Shown here: positions 31,908-42,263 of the stretch, one piece after another
Layout of the letters: each line of letters begins with the position of its first letter
Numbering within the stretch: position 1 is the first letter of the stretch
Origin: Diplonema japonicum
Taxonomy: Eukaryota; Euglenozoa; Diplonemea; Diplonemida; Diplonemidae
DNA: 64,000 bases
Assembly (NCBI GenBank): GCA_964019335.1
Contig: OZ025715.1
Span: 62,001 to 126,000 of the forward strand
Reading direction: 5' to 3'
Made by a program: the position numbers and the translations under genes
Notes under the pieces: model-generated
The model's input: only the letters and a program-made list of their open reading frames with translations
What the model was told of the DNA's origin: nothing
The model's database searches: none

Positions 31908-32815
31908 CCTCAGCAAAGCCCGCGGTTCTACAGGAAGCCGCGTCCGTTCATAAAATATTCGTTGGCGGGCTTCCTCAAGATGCTACCGATGCGGATTTGT
32001 ACACACACTTCTCATCCTACGGTCCGGTACAGACTGCCGAGGTGAAGCAAGACCCGGTAGCACGCCGGTCGAGGGGTTTCGGGTTCGTCACGTTCAAAGC
32101 TCACGATTCCGTTCTTCGTGCTTTGTCATCGCCGTACCCTTACATAAAGGGTAAGCGGGCAGATGTTAAGCTACCTGTTACATCTCCAGAACAGCCGGGG
32201 CAACAACAACAGCCTGGTACCTCTCAAGAGGACGATCGTAAAATATTTATCGGCGGTATTACCAATGAAATGACCGAGTCGATGGTCGCCGCAGCCTTCC
32301 GGCAAATCACACCGATGAAGATCAATATTGAGATTAAAAAGGACCCCACAACAGGGAAGTCGAAGGGGTACGGGTTCGGGGTGTTGGAGAACCCAGCAGT
32401 GGTCGACCTGGTTCTGATGTACCCTAAGGGGGCGCTGATGGTCAGCGGAAAGGTCCTCGAATTGAAAAGAGCCGCAAGAAGTCAAGGTTCCACACCAACA
32501 CCATCTTCCCTTTTGGATAACACACCAACTAAGATTATTGCTGCGCCTGCCGCCACGTCAAGCTTATACCATCAGCAACAGCAACAGCAACAGCAGCAGC
32601 AGCAGCAGCAACAGCCGGTTGGGTCTGTTGCTCCAGTGGCCCCACCTATGAGCCATTCTGATTCGCCTTCTTTTGCCCACCTTACCAATATAAACTCTTT
32701 CCTGAATTTCACGAATATCGGGCCACAGTCTGAGCAACAGCAACAGCCGCCTTCGCCGTCGCCCTTATCTGATTTTTACCACCTTTTGCCGATTACCTCC
32801 ACAGGGGTGGCTTGA
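30812..32815 (+). CDS. Five-RRM RNA-binding protein (hnRNP/Musashi-like) with polyQ tail
   Basis: About 667 residues. The N-terminal ~75 residues are helical (LEKCKIKFDTIKGTSRKAEV), perhaps a SAP-like fold. Five RRMs follow, each with RNP2 (K-[LIV]-F-V-G-G-L) and RNP1 (R-G-F-G-F-V-x-F): first about residue 77, then about 173, 265, 382 and 475. The fifth is weaker (IFIGGI, SKGYGFGVL). Linkers repeat a GDP-L/A motif. Gln tracts (CAA/CAG) occur after RRM3 and in the C-terminal region, which otherwise is Pro/Ser-rich. The tandem RRMs suggest mRNA binding in splicing, stability or translation control. The frame is open upstream to 30392, but only through T/A homopolymer; the start at 30812 is chosen from the MSDMHVTLDKLL beginning and the A-rich leader. 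Confidence 0.9.
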
Positions 32816-33647
32816 AAAGAAGAAAAAAATGAGGGGAAAGAAAAAGAAAGGGATGGTGGTGGTGGTGGTGGTGGTGGTGGGGGGGGGGGGGGGGGGGAGT
32901 GTTTTGAAGTGTTTATAGTTTCCCCCTCCTTTAAAGTTTGTATTATTTCTCTCTTTTTTTTTTCCCCTATATTTCTGACCACGTGGGGGGGGGACCCAAA
33001 AAAAAATGAAAAAAAATATTGTATCTGTGTTTTTTTTTTTTTTTTTTTTTTTATTTCTCCTCTCTTTTTTTTATTTTCTTTTTTCTTTTGCGATTGACAT
33101 TTAAAAAAAAAAATAAATAAAAAAAAATAAAAGAACAAGGGAAGAAAAAAAAATCTTTTTGAATAGTGAATGACTTATGAAGAAGACAAAGGGGATTATA
33201 AAGAGAAATTCGAAGAAAATAATAAATCTCCCTCTGGTGTACCAAAAGACAAAAAAAAAAAGAAAAAAAAAAAACTCCGAATTTACGGAAACGAAAAAAA
33301 CAAAAAAAAAAAAGAAACGAAAAAAGGAAGCACAAATGAAGAAACGCCAGGGTTTTCTGCAAAGAGTCGATTTGTGAAAAAAAAAAATCTTTTTCTTTTT
33401 TTATTTACAAGAACGAGTCTTTGGTTTGTCTCAACAAAAAGGGGAATTGCTGAAAAAAGTATGTTTTATGGGTTTGTTAAGCTTTCTCCAGGTTTTCTGC
33501 CCCCGACATGCGAACACCGGCCAGTTCCTTCTAAGATAAGGAACTCTTGTGGTACTTTACTAAAAGAAAAAAAAAAAAAAAGAGCTGCTCCCTTTAGTGA
33601 ATTAATGCCTCATATTTTCTATTAATTCTGATTCCATTCCCTTTGGC

Positions 33648-33702
<55 letters not shown>

Positions 33703-34776
33703 ATGTTTTGAGTTTGAATAAAGCATCCTTAGGGATTAGCCGTCAGCAGGGATGGGGTGGATTTTGAACACTCGGAGATATGTTTCGCCTTTTTTTTCTT
33801 TTTTCTTCTCTTTTTTTTTCTTTTTTTTTTTCTAGTTGTAGATTACCCTTCTTTTTTTTTTTTTAGTTCTTCAATTTTTTTATACCTCTTGGGGATAACA
33901 GGACCGACAAAAAAAAGGGAGGGAGAAGGCAAGCGAGAGGGGGGGGACAGCGAGTACCTGCGAGGTATTTAAAAACTTACCAATTTCAAAATACGATATT
34001 TCCTCCCCGAATTAAAATATGAAACGGAAAAAAAAATTAAAAAAAAAATAAGCACGATTCCCCCTCCGTGTCATGCTTATCCACTTGTGGTCCATATAAA
34101 ATTGTCCCATACAATAAAAAAAAAAAAGAAAAAAGAAGAAGGAAAAAAAGAAAAAGGAAAGAGGAAAAAAAAAAAAAAAAAAATGCTCGGTTTTTCTTTT
34201 TCTTTTCTTTTGTTTTCCCTTCCTTTTACTTGCGAGCTGTAGGTTTTTTAGTTTGCCAAACATTTTTTTTTTTTTTTTTTTGGCTATCGATTTTCACCGC
34301 TAGAAATCTCTGAATCCTGCCATGCGAATACTACCTCTCTATGAGCAGAAAAATTGCTCTTTTTGCCAAAAGAAAGAAGGGGGGGGGGGGGGGGGGACGA
34401 ACTCTTCAATCCTTTTTTTTTTGAAAATCCCCCCAGAGTTTGCCGACCGGCTTCAGAGATATCTAGCGTCAGAGTTTTCTAGGGGCTGGTGGGAGGGGGG
34501 GGATCGGGTTTGCTGCAGCGCGCCCCCCCACCCCACTTATTCCTCATATCCCTTCGTACGTGGTTGTTTAAAAAAAAAAAAAAAAGGAAGAAAGGCTCTT
34601 GATCCCTTCTTTTTACTTTCCTTTACTCGCGATCTTCTTTTTTTCTTTTTCTTTTTTTTTCCCCCTCCATTTTATTATTCATTTTGGATTTCACTGCGGT
34701 AACTGGATTTTCGGTCAGCTCCGCGTTAGTGCGATCTCGACCCTGAGATCTATACAGAAAAACTTCGAGGGAGTGA
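32816..34776 (+). other. Intergenic, low complexity, no supported gene
   Basis: Begins with a GGT repeat and a G-run (32853-32897), then long T- and A-runs including an A-run of about 50 at 33651-33700. The short open frames are Lys/Phe-rich homopolymer translations. No RNA gene was recognised. Confidence 0.6.
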
Positions 34777-34893
34777 GTTCTTCTTGCTGATACGGCAGCA
34801 GCCGAACGCAGTTTTAGCAACCTGCGCCTCGTGTTCACAAGGCTCAGGACATCAATGAAACCTGAACTGAACTGCCTTTTGGTGACAAGCACG
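34777..34893 (+). pseudogene. hAT transposase C-terminal (dimerisation) fossil
   Basis: One frame reads ADTAAAERSFSNLRLVFTRL, then RTSMKPELNCLLV, before a stop at 34894. This is the hallmark hAT C-terminal motif (S.A.AERSFS.L..IKTRLRS.M...RLN.L). About 25 further codons after the stop may also belong to it. No upstream catalytic region and no intact ends were found, so it is an isolated relic in T-rich DNA. Confidence 0.6.
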
Positions 34894-34980
34894 TAGGGGC
34901 AGATGTTGTGCCCGATCAAGCTGCGTGATGAAACGGTTTCACGATACACCTGCAAGCAAGCTGCATGTGAACCTTTCTGA

Positions 34981-35001
34981 GGCTGAGTTTCTGGAGTAGC
35001 A

Positions 35002-35034
<33 letters not shown>

Positions 35035-35158
35035 CCAAAAATCGGGGGGGGGGGGGGGGGGGGAGACCTTTTCCGGTAAATTCCTTTTTTCGTATAAAGT
35101 AGAAAAAGGAAGGTAAATTAAAAAAAAAAAGAAAAAAAAAGAAAGAGAAAAGAGAGTC

Positions 35159-35196
<38 letters not shown>

Positions 35197-36110
35197 CGAG
35201 ATTTTGTTTGTGCACATGAAAGTCACTGTGCTCACCCCACCGTATGGCCAAAGACAATAACAGGAATCTCATCCAGTAGCTCTTATACAAAAAAAAATGA
35301 AAATAAAAAGAGGAAAAACAAAGGGGAGGAGAAAAAATGAAGAAGCTGGTACTCACGGATTTAAAAAAAAAAAAGCTTTTTTTTTTCTTTTTTTTTTTTT
35401 CCGAGTAGGGAAGGGAGAACGGGGAAAGGGGGGGGTAAATCGAAGTTTGTTCCCTGCGCCTATGGATACACCCTCAAGAAAGCAAGAAAAAAAAAAAAAA
35501 AAAAGGATCTCTAACGGTTGGCTGTTCCTCTCATATGTCTAAAATTGAGGTTTCTTCAAATTATTGCAGCCGTAAGGGTCTGGGAGGAGAGAGCATCCAC
35601 TCACACAATGTATTGGCCCAAAGATTCTTCTTTTTTTTTTTTCTTTTTTTTTCTCAGAAAGCATGTGGGTTGTCCATAAACGTCAGGGGACTTTACAACT
35701 AGAACTAGTATTAATTTACTGGATTATTTTCTTCTGTTTTTTTTCTTTTCTTTGTTTTTTTAATACCTTTTTCTTTTTTTTTTTCTCTTCACTCCCTCAC
35801 ACACACTTGTCCGTCCCCCCCCTCGTTGCACTCCCCTTTCTTTTTCCTCTGACTATCTAGGGCATATTTAAGGTGATACAAACTTTTTTTTTTTGCCAAT
35901 TTATATTCTACGGTTCCCTGTTTGCCCCCCCCCCCCCCCCCACTCCTGCAAATTCTTTTTTCTTTTCCCACCGCCCTCCCCCCCTTTTTTTTTCTTCTCC
36001 TCCACCTTTCTTCCCACTTCTTTCTTTCCCCCAGAGTTTTGAATGTTGACCCCACACACAAAAAAAAAAAAAAACTTCAGGTGACCAGTTCTTTTCTTGT
36101 TTTCTAAAAC
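34981..36110 (+). other. Intergenic, homopolymer-rich
   Basis: T- and A-runs, a G-run at 35044-35063 and C-runs near 35813 and 35925-35941. The end of this stretch (CTTCAGGTGACC..., 36074 on) may form the acceptor and leader of the next gene. Nothing else is supported. Confidence 0.55.
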
Positions 36111-36705
36111 ATGCCAGAAGTAGTAAAAGCTGAGTATGAAGGACAGCCTATAAATATAGAAGATGCTGAAGGGGACAATCTCGAGTCCCTACTGGCGTGT
36201 CTGGCCGTGGCGAGGGGGTGTGTGGGGACCGAAATAGAACGTGAGCGCGAGTGCATCCAAGAAAATGTCGTCTCCTTAGAATGCTACACCCAGGTTGCAC
36301 TGCGCAGGTCCATGCGGGTGAAGGCAGCCATGGTCGAGCACACCCTGTGCGAAAACTACAAGAAACACCAGACCACGTCTCCAGCCTTCAAAAACCTTGC
36401 AAGACTACAAGAAGAACAGGGCTTCCAAATGGAGCAATTGGTAATGAACGGAGCCAACCGAAGTGACGTCAAGCTCCTCGTCGAAACCCATGCAAACCAA
36501 CTCCGTGTGGCTTCCCACGCTGCGGAGCTGTCTCTTTGTTCATACGCACACCAACAACGTCTGGAATATTCACAAGCGTTATACGCGATTTACAACCGGT
36601 CCAAAGACATCACATTAGGTTTATCCACGCCAAAGGAAACACCTGAAAAACCCAGTAAAGAATCCACAGGGAGGATTACATCGTTGGTGCCAACATTTGG
36701 TGTTG
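36111..36705 (+). CDS. Unassigned helical protein, cut by assembly gap
   Basis: 198 residues are visible before a run of N. The sequence from about residue 20 to 175 is helical and heptad-like (LRRSMRVKAAMVEHTLCENYK, LVETHANQLRVASHAAELSL), perhaps a BAR-type or other coiled-coil fold; no family is claimed. The last visible part is Pro/Thr/Ser-rich. It may be a gene separate from the aminotransferase-like sequence after the gap. The two frames differ across the 200 N, but the gap length is probably arbitrary, so that does not decide it. Confidence 0.6.
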
Positions 36706-36905
36706 NNNNNNNNNNNNNNNNNNNNNNNNNNNNNNNNNNNNNNNNNNNNNNNNNNNNNNNNNNNNNNNNNNNNNNNNNNNNNNNNNNNNNNNNNNNNNNN
36801 NNNNNNNNNNNNNNNNNNNNNNNNNNNNNNNNNNNNNNNNNNNNNNNNNNNNNNNNNNNNNNNNNNNNNNNNNNNNNNNNNNNNNNNNNNNNNNNNNNNN
36901 NNNNN
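36706..36905. other. Assembly gap (200 N)
   Basis: Exactly 200 undetermined bases, a size typically used as a placeholder. The true length, and any gene end, intergenic DNA and gene start it hides, are unknown. Confidence 0.99.
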
Positions 36906-37659
36906 GAAAACCGCAGGTGTAAGGCCTCCTAAATTAGCAATGTTTCACCATGTAACCTCAACCGGTTGGCTTCTACCCGTATCGTCGTTAACGTCTGCTT
37001 TCCATTCATTTGGGATATCCACGCTGATCGATGGGACGAATGCTGTTGGCCACCAGTCTGTCGATATCTCGTCCATCAACTGTGATTGGTACGCTGCATC
37101 TTGTTCGCGATTCCTTTTTGGATTTGGCGGATCTGGTTTTCTTGTAGCAGCACCGTTGAAACATGTTTGCACATTCCCCTTGACAGTGTCGTATTTTGAT
37201 GGAAAAGGTTTCTCCAAAGAATTTTCTTACTACGGTCTACGGGATTTCTCATCGTGGCTCAGCCTAATCGATGCCTTCGATTTTGTCGATTATTCTTGTA
37301 AAGGCCGGGACAGCATTCGGAGTTATTGTTCTTCAATTGTTAAGCAAGCTAATGCGGTTGTTAAGAAAAAATGGGGTGTCCCTGGGCCCATTCAGGGTAC
37401 AGCTTTTAGTATGATGCCCACTTACCGGGTTCCTGGGACGGAGGGTCTTGACGATGCGCGTGCTGTGGATCTGCAGGTTTATCTTGCGCAGAACGGTGTG
37501 ACTGTGCGGGTGACGAGTGCTGTTTTGTCCACTCCGTCTCCAAGTTTGTATGTTACGTGTAGTGTTGGGATGCATTCGACTCTCGCGGATTTTGAGCACC
37601 TTACCGAAGTAGTTTTGTCCTTGGGAGGCAAGTTTCCACAGAGTTATGACACCTTGTAA
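36906..37659 (+). CDS. Class V aminotransferase / isopenicillin-N-epimerase-like protein, N-terminally incomplete, PLP lysine absent
   Basis: About 250 residues from the gap to the stop. FHHVTSTGWLLPV, then LIDGTNAVGHQSVDI, then DWYAASCSRFLFGFGGSGFL follow the order of fold-type I PLP enzymes of the NifS/epimerase group. There D-G-A-H-A-x-G is followed by D-x-Y-x-G-N-x-H-K-W-L and G-x-a-F-L. In this protein the H-K-W triad reads S-R-F, so the Schiff-base lysine is replaced by Arg. The Asp that contacts the pyridine nitrogen is kept, and His of DGAHA is Asn. The remainder matches the small C-terminal domain (VRVTSAVLST, LYVTCSVGMHSTLADFEHL). I infer a non-catalytic relative. The N-terminal ~150 residues must lie in or before the gap. 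Confidence 0.68.
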
Positions 37660-38508
37660 AGATCGCGGCTCGATTTTTTTTTTTTTTTTTTTCCCTTTCC
37701 AAAGCCTTGTGTGATTTTTCTTTGTTTTTTTTTTTTTTTCCAGCGTAGCTTTTCTGTCGGGGGGGGGTTTTTTTTTTCTTTTGGTCCCTTTTGTGGGATT
37801 TTTAGAATATTCCCAGACTGACCCCTTAGGTGGGAGGTAGTCCTGAAAGCGCTGGAGAGAGGAAAGTTCAGGAGTTACTGGAACAGAAAAAAAGAAAGGG
37901 AAAAAAGAAATTGTAGATTCAACTTTATCTTTTCCCCGAAAGAAGAAGAAGAAGAAGGGGAATACGTACCACTAGCAAAACTTATTTATGTGTCTTTTTT
38001 TTTTTTATAGTTTTTTTTTTTTTTGTCGTAAAAAAAAGAATTAAAAAAAAAAAAAAAAAACCACCTTTACCGCCAAACATAATGACTTCTTTTTTTTCAC
38101 GCTGATGGCAGAGGGGTAGCGTTCCCAGCGGCGCGAGTGGAGCGCGTCAACTCCCTACGCTGTATCGGAGGACCGACCACACACGGGTATGACAGGAGGC
38201 CAGTACTCCCGGAACGAACCACCGTTTTTCTTCTTCTTTTTTTTCTTCTTTACCGCGAACCCTCAGAGGTAAAGAAAAGAAAAAAGAGAAAAAAAAAAAA
38301 AGTCACCATATTGTATTTGGCCTCTTTACTTTTTTTCCTTTTCTTTTCACAGTGAGCGCCCCCCTCATGCACACTGAAATTTTTTTATCGAGTTTTCTTT
38401 TATTTGGTATCACCAGGGAATTTGATTTTTTTTTTTTATTATTATTATTGTAAGGTTGAAAAAAAAATATCTTAGACACACTACAAAAAAAAAAAAAAAA
38501 AAAAAAAA
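37660..38508 (+). other. Intergenic, low complexity
   Basis: T-runs near 37675-37692 and 37723-37740 and an A-run at 38043-38060. A 120-base mixed block (38104-38220) has a TGGCAGAGGGG A-box-like sequence but no B box, so no tRNA is called. The final A-run (38485-38508) is the leader of the next gene. Confidence 0.5.
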
Positions 38509-38814
38509 ATGTCGCTTCACCCTACCAGCATGGAAGTTGCTCGTGCCAACGCTCTGGCTGCCACTGCACATGCCGAGGCGACTGAGGCATGGAGGTACAA
38601 GTCCTCCGAGGACCTGAAGGCGGCGAGCCATACCAGCGCCATTGCCTCCAATGCTGCCAACAAGGCAAAGTTTCTTTCGGAGATCAACCGACTAGAGGCC
38701 GAGATGGCTCTCCAGCACAGCAGAGCTGTGCAAATGGATACGTGTGTTCGCGCAAACCCCGCCAGCCCCGAGAGAACTCGTATCCACCCTGGCATGCACC
38801 ACCTCACTTACTGA
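38509..38814 (+). CDS. Small Ala-rich helical protein, unassigned
   Basis: 101 residues starting right after about 24 A. Residues 8-75 are Ala- and Glu-rich with a coiled-coil look (SNAANKAKFLSEINRLEAEM). GC content and codon use match neighbouring genes and differ from the flanking homopolymers, which supports a real gene. Function unknown; a flagellar or cytoskeletal small protein is only a guess. Confidence 0.6.
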   Translation: MSLHPTSMEVARANALAATAHAEATEAWRYKSSEDLKAASHTSAIASNAANKAKFLSEINRLEAEMALQHSRAVQMDTCVRANPASPERTRIHPGMHHLTY

Positions 38815-39106
38815 AAACCAGAAATTGTGTCACGTAACGCTTAGAACTTTTTTTTTTTTTTTTTTTTTTTTACTGTTGTTGTTAAAAAAAAAACTCCGGT
38901 TCCCCCCCCCCCCCCCCCCACCACCTCTCCCTCGTTGTAAAAGATTTTTTTTTCCCCCCTTTCACCATCCTCTCTATTTTTTTTTTTTCGTTCTCTTTTT
39001 CTTTACTTGTTTGTTCTTTTTTTTTTTTCCTCCCACCTTCTTTTTCTTTCCATTCTGGCAAACCCATAACGAACAAAAAGCGGGGGGGAAAAAAAAAAAA
39101 GAAAAA

Positions 39107-39844
39107 ATGCCCCGCAAGATCCTAGTAGTAGGCGACGGCGACCTGTCATACTCAGCTGCCCTCGCGGAAATGGTGAAAAACGAAGAGGGCACAGTTGTGT
39201 GGGGGTCAGTACTGCCCAACAGAGAGGAACAAGTGAGGTTGTACACAGAAAAAGCCATACTAGAGAAGGAGAAGAGGCTGGAAGGGCGGGTTCTGTACAC
39301 AGCTGACCTGACGAATTTAAAGATCCCCGAAACGGGGTTTGACGAGGTACATTTTAACTACCCGCATTTGGGATACAGCCAGCAAGCCGAGAGGGGCGGG
39401 AAATGGTCCCGGGCAAACGAACATGTTAAATTCCTGGGGAAAATGTTCGAATCTCTACAAAAGGTCCAAACCTCCGGGGCGAAGATGATGCTCACTCTCA
39501 CACCAACCCCTCCTTACAGCATCAAACAGGTCAGAGAAGCCGGGATAGAACACGGATATGTTTTTGTGAATGAAATTCCATTCGACCCCGCCGAATATTC
39601 AGGGTACCACCCTGCGTGGGGCGACGATCGGGACATCTCCAAGCCAAACACCTCATCATACGGGGAAAAGGGTCGGCGTTTAGTGTTTGAAAACTGCCAC
39701 TGTGCAACATGCGGAATAGTGTGCAAAGGAACCGATCAAATCAAGCAGCACTTGAAAAGCAGCAGACACGACAGAATGATGAGAAAGCAACGGTCTGTGG
39801 AAAACAAATTAAAACCGAAAAGAAGGTGCATTGTACTAATTTGA
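39107..39844 (+). CDS. BMT5-like (DUF2431) rRNA methyltransferase-like protein with C2H2 finger
   Basis: 245 residues. ILVVGDGDLSYSAALAE is the glycine-rich SAM-binding start of the BMT5/DUF2431 family (25S rRNA uridine-N3 methyltransferases). It is followed by DEVHFNYPHLGY, then KMMLTLTPTPPYSIKQV and the PAEYSGYHPAWGDDRD ending. Residues about 198-226 add a C2H2 zinc finger (CHCATCGIVCKGTDQIKQHL, then SSRH), which should bind RNA. Likely role: rRNA modification in the nucleolus, inferred from family. The frame is open far upstream through T-runs; the Met at 39107 is chosen because it opens directly on the SAM motif after an A-rich leader. Confidence 0.8.
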   Translation: MPRKILVVGDGDLSYSAALAEMVKNEEGTVVWGSVLPNREEQVRLYTEKAILEKEKRLEGRVLYTADLTNLKIPETGFDEVHFNYPHLGYSQQAERGGKWSRANEHVKFLGKMFESLQKVQTSGAKMMLTLTPTPPYSIKQVREAGIEHGYVFVNEIPFDPAEYSGYHPAWGDDRDISKPNTSSYGEKGRRLVFENCHCATCGIVCKGTDQIKQHLKSSRHDRMMRKQRSVENKLKPKRRCIVLI

Positions 39845-39972
39845 AAGAGGAAAAAAAAAAAAAAAAAGAACCCCTCCCAAACAAAAAAAATATCATCACC
39901 CACCCAATTTCTTTTTGTTATTCTTTTTCCATAGTACTTCTTTTTCAAAGGAAAGAGGAGAGAGAGAGAGAG

Positions 39973-40025
39973 GGAGGGGGAGGGGGAGGGGGAGGGGGAG
40001 GGGGAGGGGGAGGGGGAGGGGGAGG
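39973..40025 (+). repeat. (GGGGGA)n microsatellite in 5' leader
   Basis: About nine GGGGGA units abut the ATG at 40026, preceded by a GA repeat from 39957. The run has G-quadruplex potential in the predicted leader. Translated in frame it would give Arg-Gly repeats, but no ATG context supports that. Confidence 0.9.
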
Positions 40026-40610
40026 ATGTCGGTACCTGAAGAAGATTGCGCAAAAATAATAAGTCGGTTCTCCGAGGCGGACAAAGGAGTTATAACTGAT
40101 ATCCATCGCATCGCCCCGACAGTTACGGAGAAAATAAAAATTCTGAGAGATTGGGGGTACAAAGAAGCACATACGGAGGAAGAAATGCGAAGTACGGGAG
40201 AAGATGAATATTGTGGACTGTGGCCGGATCAGAAAGGGTCTGGGTGCATGGGCTTGGATCCGATTCCTTTCGTCGTTTTCGAAAAGCACACCGAGTTCAA
40301 AAAAATCGCTGTTTTCGTCGCGCATTACGGCCCCACGTTGAACTTGGACGAAGAGCTGAAGCTCGCACGTGCGTGGTGGGGCGCCCAGTACTCCAAGCTC
40401 GTCACGGAGCACCGGCTTCACAGAAACTGGGAGGTTATCGCGTTAAACCCCGTTCCGCCCCTCCTCAGCGTGTTCCTGGATGAGATCCTCGGGGACGAGT
40501 CCCCCTTAGACCCCTTCATCAGCCATTTCTGCAGAACTTGCAACGTACGTTCTGAACGGTTAGCCTCGTGTTACGTCTGTCCTGTGTGCGCCGATGCTAC
40601 ACCGTTTTGA
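40026..40610 (+). CDS. Unassigned 194-residue protein with C-terminal cysteine pairs
   Basis: Starts MSVPEEDCAKIISRFSEADK directly after the G-rich repeat. The N-terminal half is mixed helix. The C-terminus holds CRTCN and CYVCPVC, a probable zinc-ribbon pair. An aromatic-rich central block (ARAWWGAQYSKLV) may be globular. No family recognised. The upstream in-frame Met at 39915 leads only through homopolymer and Arg-Gly repeat, so it is not used. GC and codon bias agree with its neighbours. Confidence 0.6.
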   Translation: MSVPEEDCAKIISRFSEADKGVITDIHRIAPTVTEKIKILRDWGYKEAHTEEEMRSTGEDEYCGLWPDQKGSGCMGLDPIPFVVFEKHTEFKKIAVFVAHYGPTLNLDEELKLARAWWGAQYSKLVTEHRLHRNWEVIALNPVPPLLSVFLDEILGDESPLDPFISHFCRTCNVRSERLASCYVCPVCADATPF

Positions 40611-40616
40611 AAGAAG

Positions 40617-40652
<36 letters not shown>

Positions 40653-40860
40653 CGGTACATCTGAGATAAGCACTGCATAACTACCGATACTCTTACAAGA
40701 AACTGAGCAGCACTTGTTAAAAAATACAAAAAAAAAAAAAGAAAAAGAAGAAGAAAAAGTGTCAAGGAAGTGTTTTTTCTTTTTCTTTTCCCTCTGACGA
40801 AAAAAAAAGAAAAAGAAAAAAGAAGAAGAAGAAAACAAAAAAAAAAAAACTTAGGATGAG

Positions 40861-41286
40861 ATGGGTGCGTTGAAGAACTTCAACTGTGATGTGGTGCAGC
40901 AAACGAAAACGGTGGAGGGGGACAAAAAGGAACTGATCATCCAATGCGGGCTGTCGTACTCGGGGATCTGCACCGGCAAGGAGTGCGCGGCGGGGAAGAA
41001 GTCTGTCCTCTGCAACAAGGGCTACGTCACGGACCTCATAGTGAATGAGGACTGCGCAACCTGCCCATTGTGCGGGACACCTTTTGAGATCCAGCAGATC
41101 TGCCTGTACCGCTGCGACGCAAAAGTTACCCTTCTAGACCACGTGGAAGAGTCTGCACTCTACCGTCCCAGGAAGGCAGATGTGGTCAAGATAGGCGCGA
41201 AAAACAGTTTGAAATTCAACCCCAACGACCTTACTTTGATGACCATCACCGCTAAAAGAGTAAACGGAGGGTGTCATGTGATGTAA
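40861..41286 (+). CDS. Small Cys-rich protein of a protist family (ubiquitin-associated Cys domain type)
   Basis: 141 residues. A Cys pattern G-L-S-Y-S-G-I-C-T-x-x-E-C, then a hydrophobic stretch, then C-A-T-C-P-L-C-G, then C-x-x-x-x-C is present. It resembles domains in ciliate, amoebozoan and rotifer proteins with the wording 'GLN..G.C....C......G.....CP.C' (from memory, tentative). Probable zinc binding; function unknown. The gene follows a long A-run stretch, and the start is preceded by CTTAGGATGAG, a possible acceptor. It lies close to the similarly Cys-bearing gene at 40026. Confidence 0.6.
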   Translation: MGALKNFNCDVVQQTKTVEGDKKELIIQCGLSYSGICTGKECAAGKKSVLCNKGYVTDLIVNEDCATCPLCGTPFEIQQICLYRCDAKVTLLDHVEESALYRPRKADVVKIGAKNSLKFNPNDLTLMTITAKRVNGGCHVM

Positions 41287-41458
41287 GGAGAGGAGGATTT
41301 TTCTTTTTTTTTTTTTTTTTTTCTTTGTGCAATACCGGAGTTTTTTTTTTTTTTTTTTTTTTTTTTCCCCTGCAAAAAAAATGATTTTTCTTTAAAGGGA
41401 GGGAAGGGGGGGGCGGAGGGAAGGGTGAGATTTAAAAAAAAAAAAAAAAAAGAAACCA

Positions 41459-42076
41459 ATGACTTTCCAACAGCGTGAGTACGGTCTCGGGGTCCTCCGC
41501 AGCGACCTCTTGAAGCAAGTTATCGATCGCGAAAAACGGCAGATCATCAGAAGCCAAGAGGCCTGCGCACATGAAAGGACTTACTCCGACCCAATCGGGA
41601 CCACGAGAAAACCATGGATTACAGAGCCCTTGGCCGTGGATAAAGGGAACAGTGCTGACGTGCAGTGCTGTGCTATAGGCTATGGGGTGGACCAGCTTAA
41701 AATGCCGAAATTAGCGCTTCGGGGTAAGGTGGTGCCTGCTTCAGGGGCTGAGCCATTCCGAGCCTTTGGGACTTTCAATATCACCTCATTGCATTTGCCC
41801 CCCGCACCTCCTTATGTAGCAAAACCCAACACTGCCAGGGCCTTCACGAACAGCTGCTGGTCCTTCACCAGCCCCACCTTATCCTCAGAGACCTCCAAAG
41901 GCTCTTTCACATCACGGTTGACTTCGACAAGTCATTCTCGTGAACCTAAATCCACTATTGGTGTACCCCCATCTTCCTTCTCTTATAGTATTCCAAAGCC
42001 TCCCTCAAAGACCCAAACTTTGAGCTGCTCAGTCGCGTCAAGGCGCGGGCCTTCCCGGTCTGTAAAAAGACTGTGA
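41459..42076 (+). CDS. Unassigned 205-residue protein, Ser/Pro-rich C-terminus
   Basis: Starts after about 18 A plus GAAACCA. Residues 1-125 are mixed and could be ordered (REYGLGVLRSDLLKQVIDRE). The rest is rich in Ser, Thr and Pro and likely disordered, ending with Arg/Lys. It resembles small microtubule- or flagellum-associated proteins only in general composition. No family is claimed. Confidence 0.5.
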   Translation: MTFQQREYGLGVLRSDLLKQVIDREKRQIIRSQEACAHERTYSDPIGTTRKPWITEPLAVDKGNSADVQCCAIGYGVDQLKMPKLALRGKVVPASGAEPFRAFGTFNITSLHLPPAPPYVAKPNTARAFTNSCWSFTSPTLSSETSKGSFTSRLTSTSHSREPKSTIGVPPSSFSYSIPKPPSKTQTLSCSVASRRGPSRSVKRL

Positions 42077-42263
42077 GAATTTAAAAAAAAAAAAAAAATG
42101 GTTTCCACCATATTTTTTTTTTTTTTTTTTTTTCCCCCATCCCATCAAAACATTTTTTTTTTGTCATCTTCTTTGGGGGCGGGGAAAAAAAAAAAAAAAA
42201 AAAAAAAAAGCGAGAGGGCAGGGGGTGTAAACACACTTCCCTCCCCCCCCCAAAAAAAAAACC

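Noticed and set aside
33170-33625. 151-codon open frame after the RRM gene
   Set aside because: Low-complexity Lys/Glu content from A-runs, AT-rich composition unlike real genes here, and no conserved motif.
38104-38225. Possible tRNA at an A-box-like TGGCAGAGGGG
   Set aside because: No B box at a suitable distance and no cloverleaf.
39915-40025. Arg-Gly-repeat N-terminus for the gene at 40026
   Set aside because: It comes from the GGGGGA repeat; the upstream Met lies in T-rich homopolymer and the following sequence has no other support.
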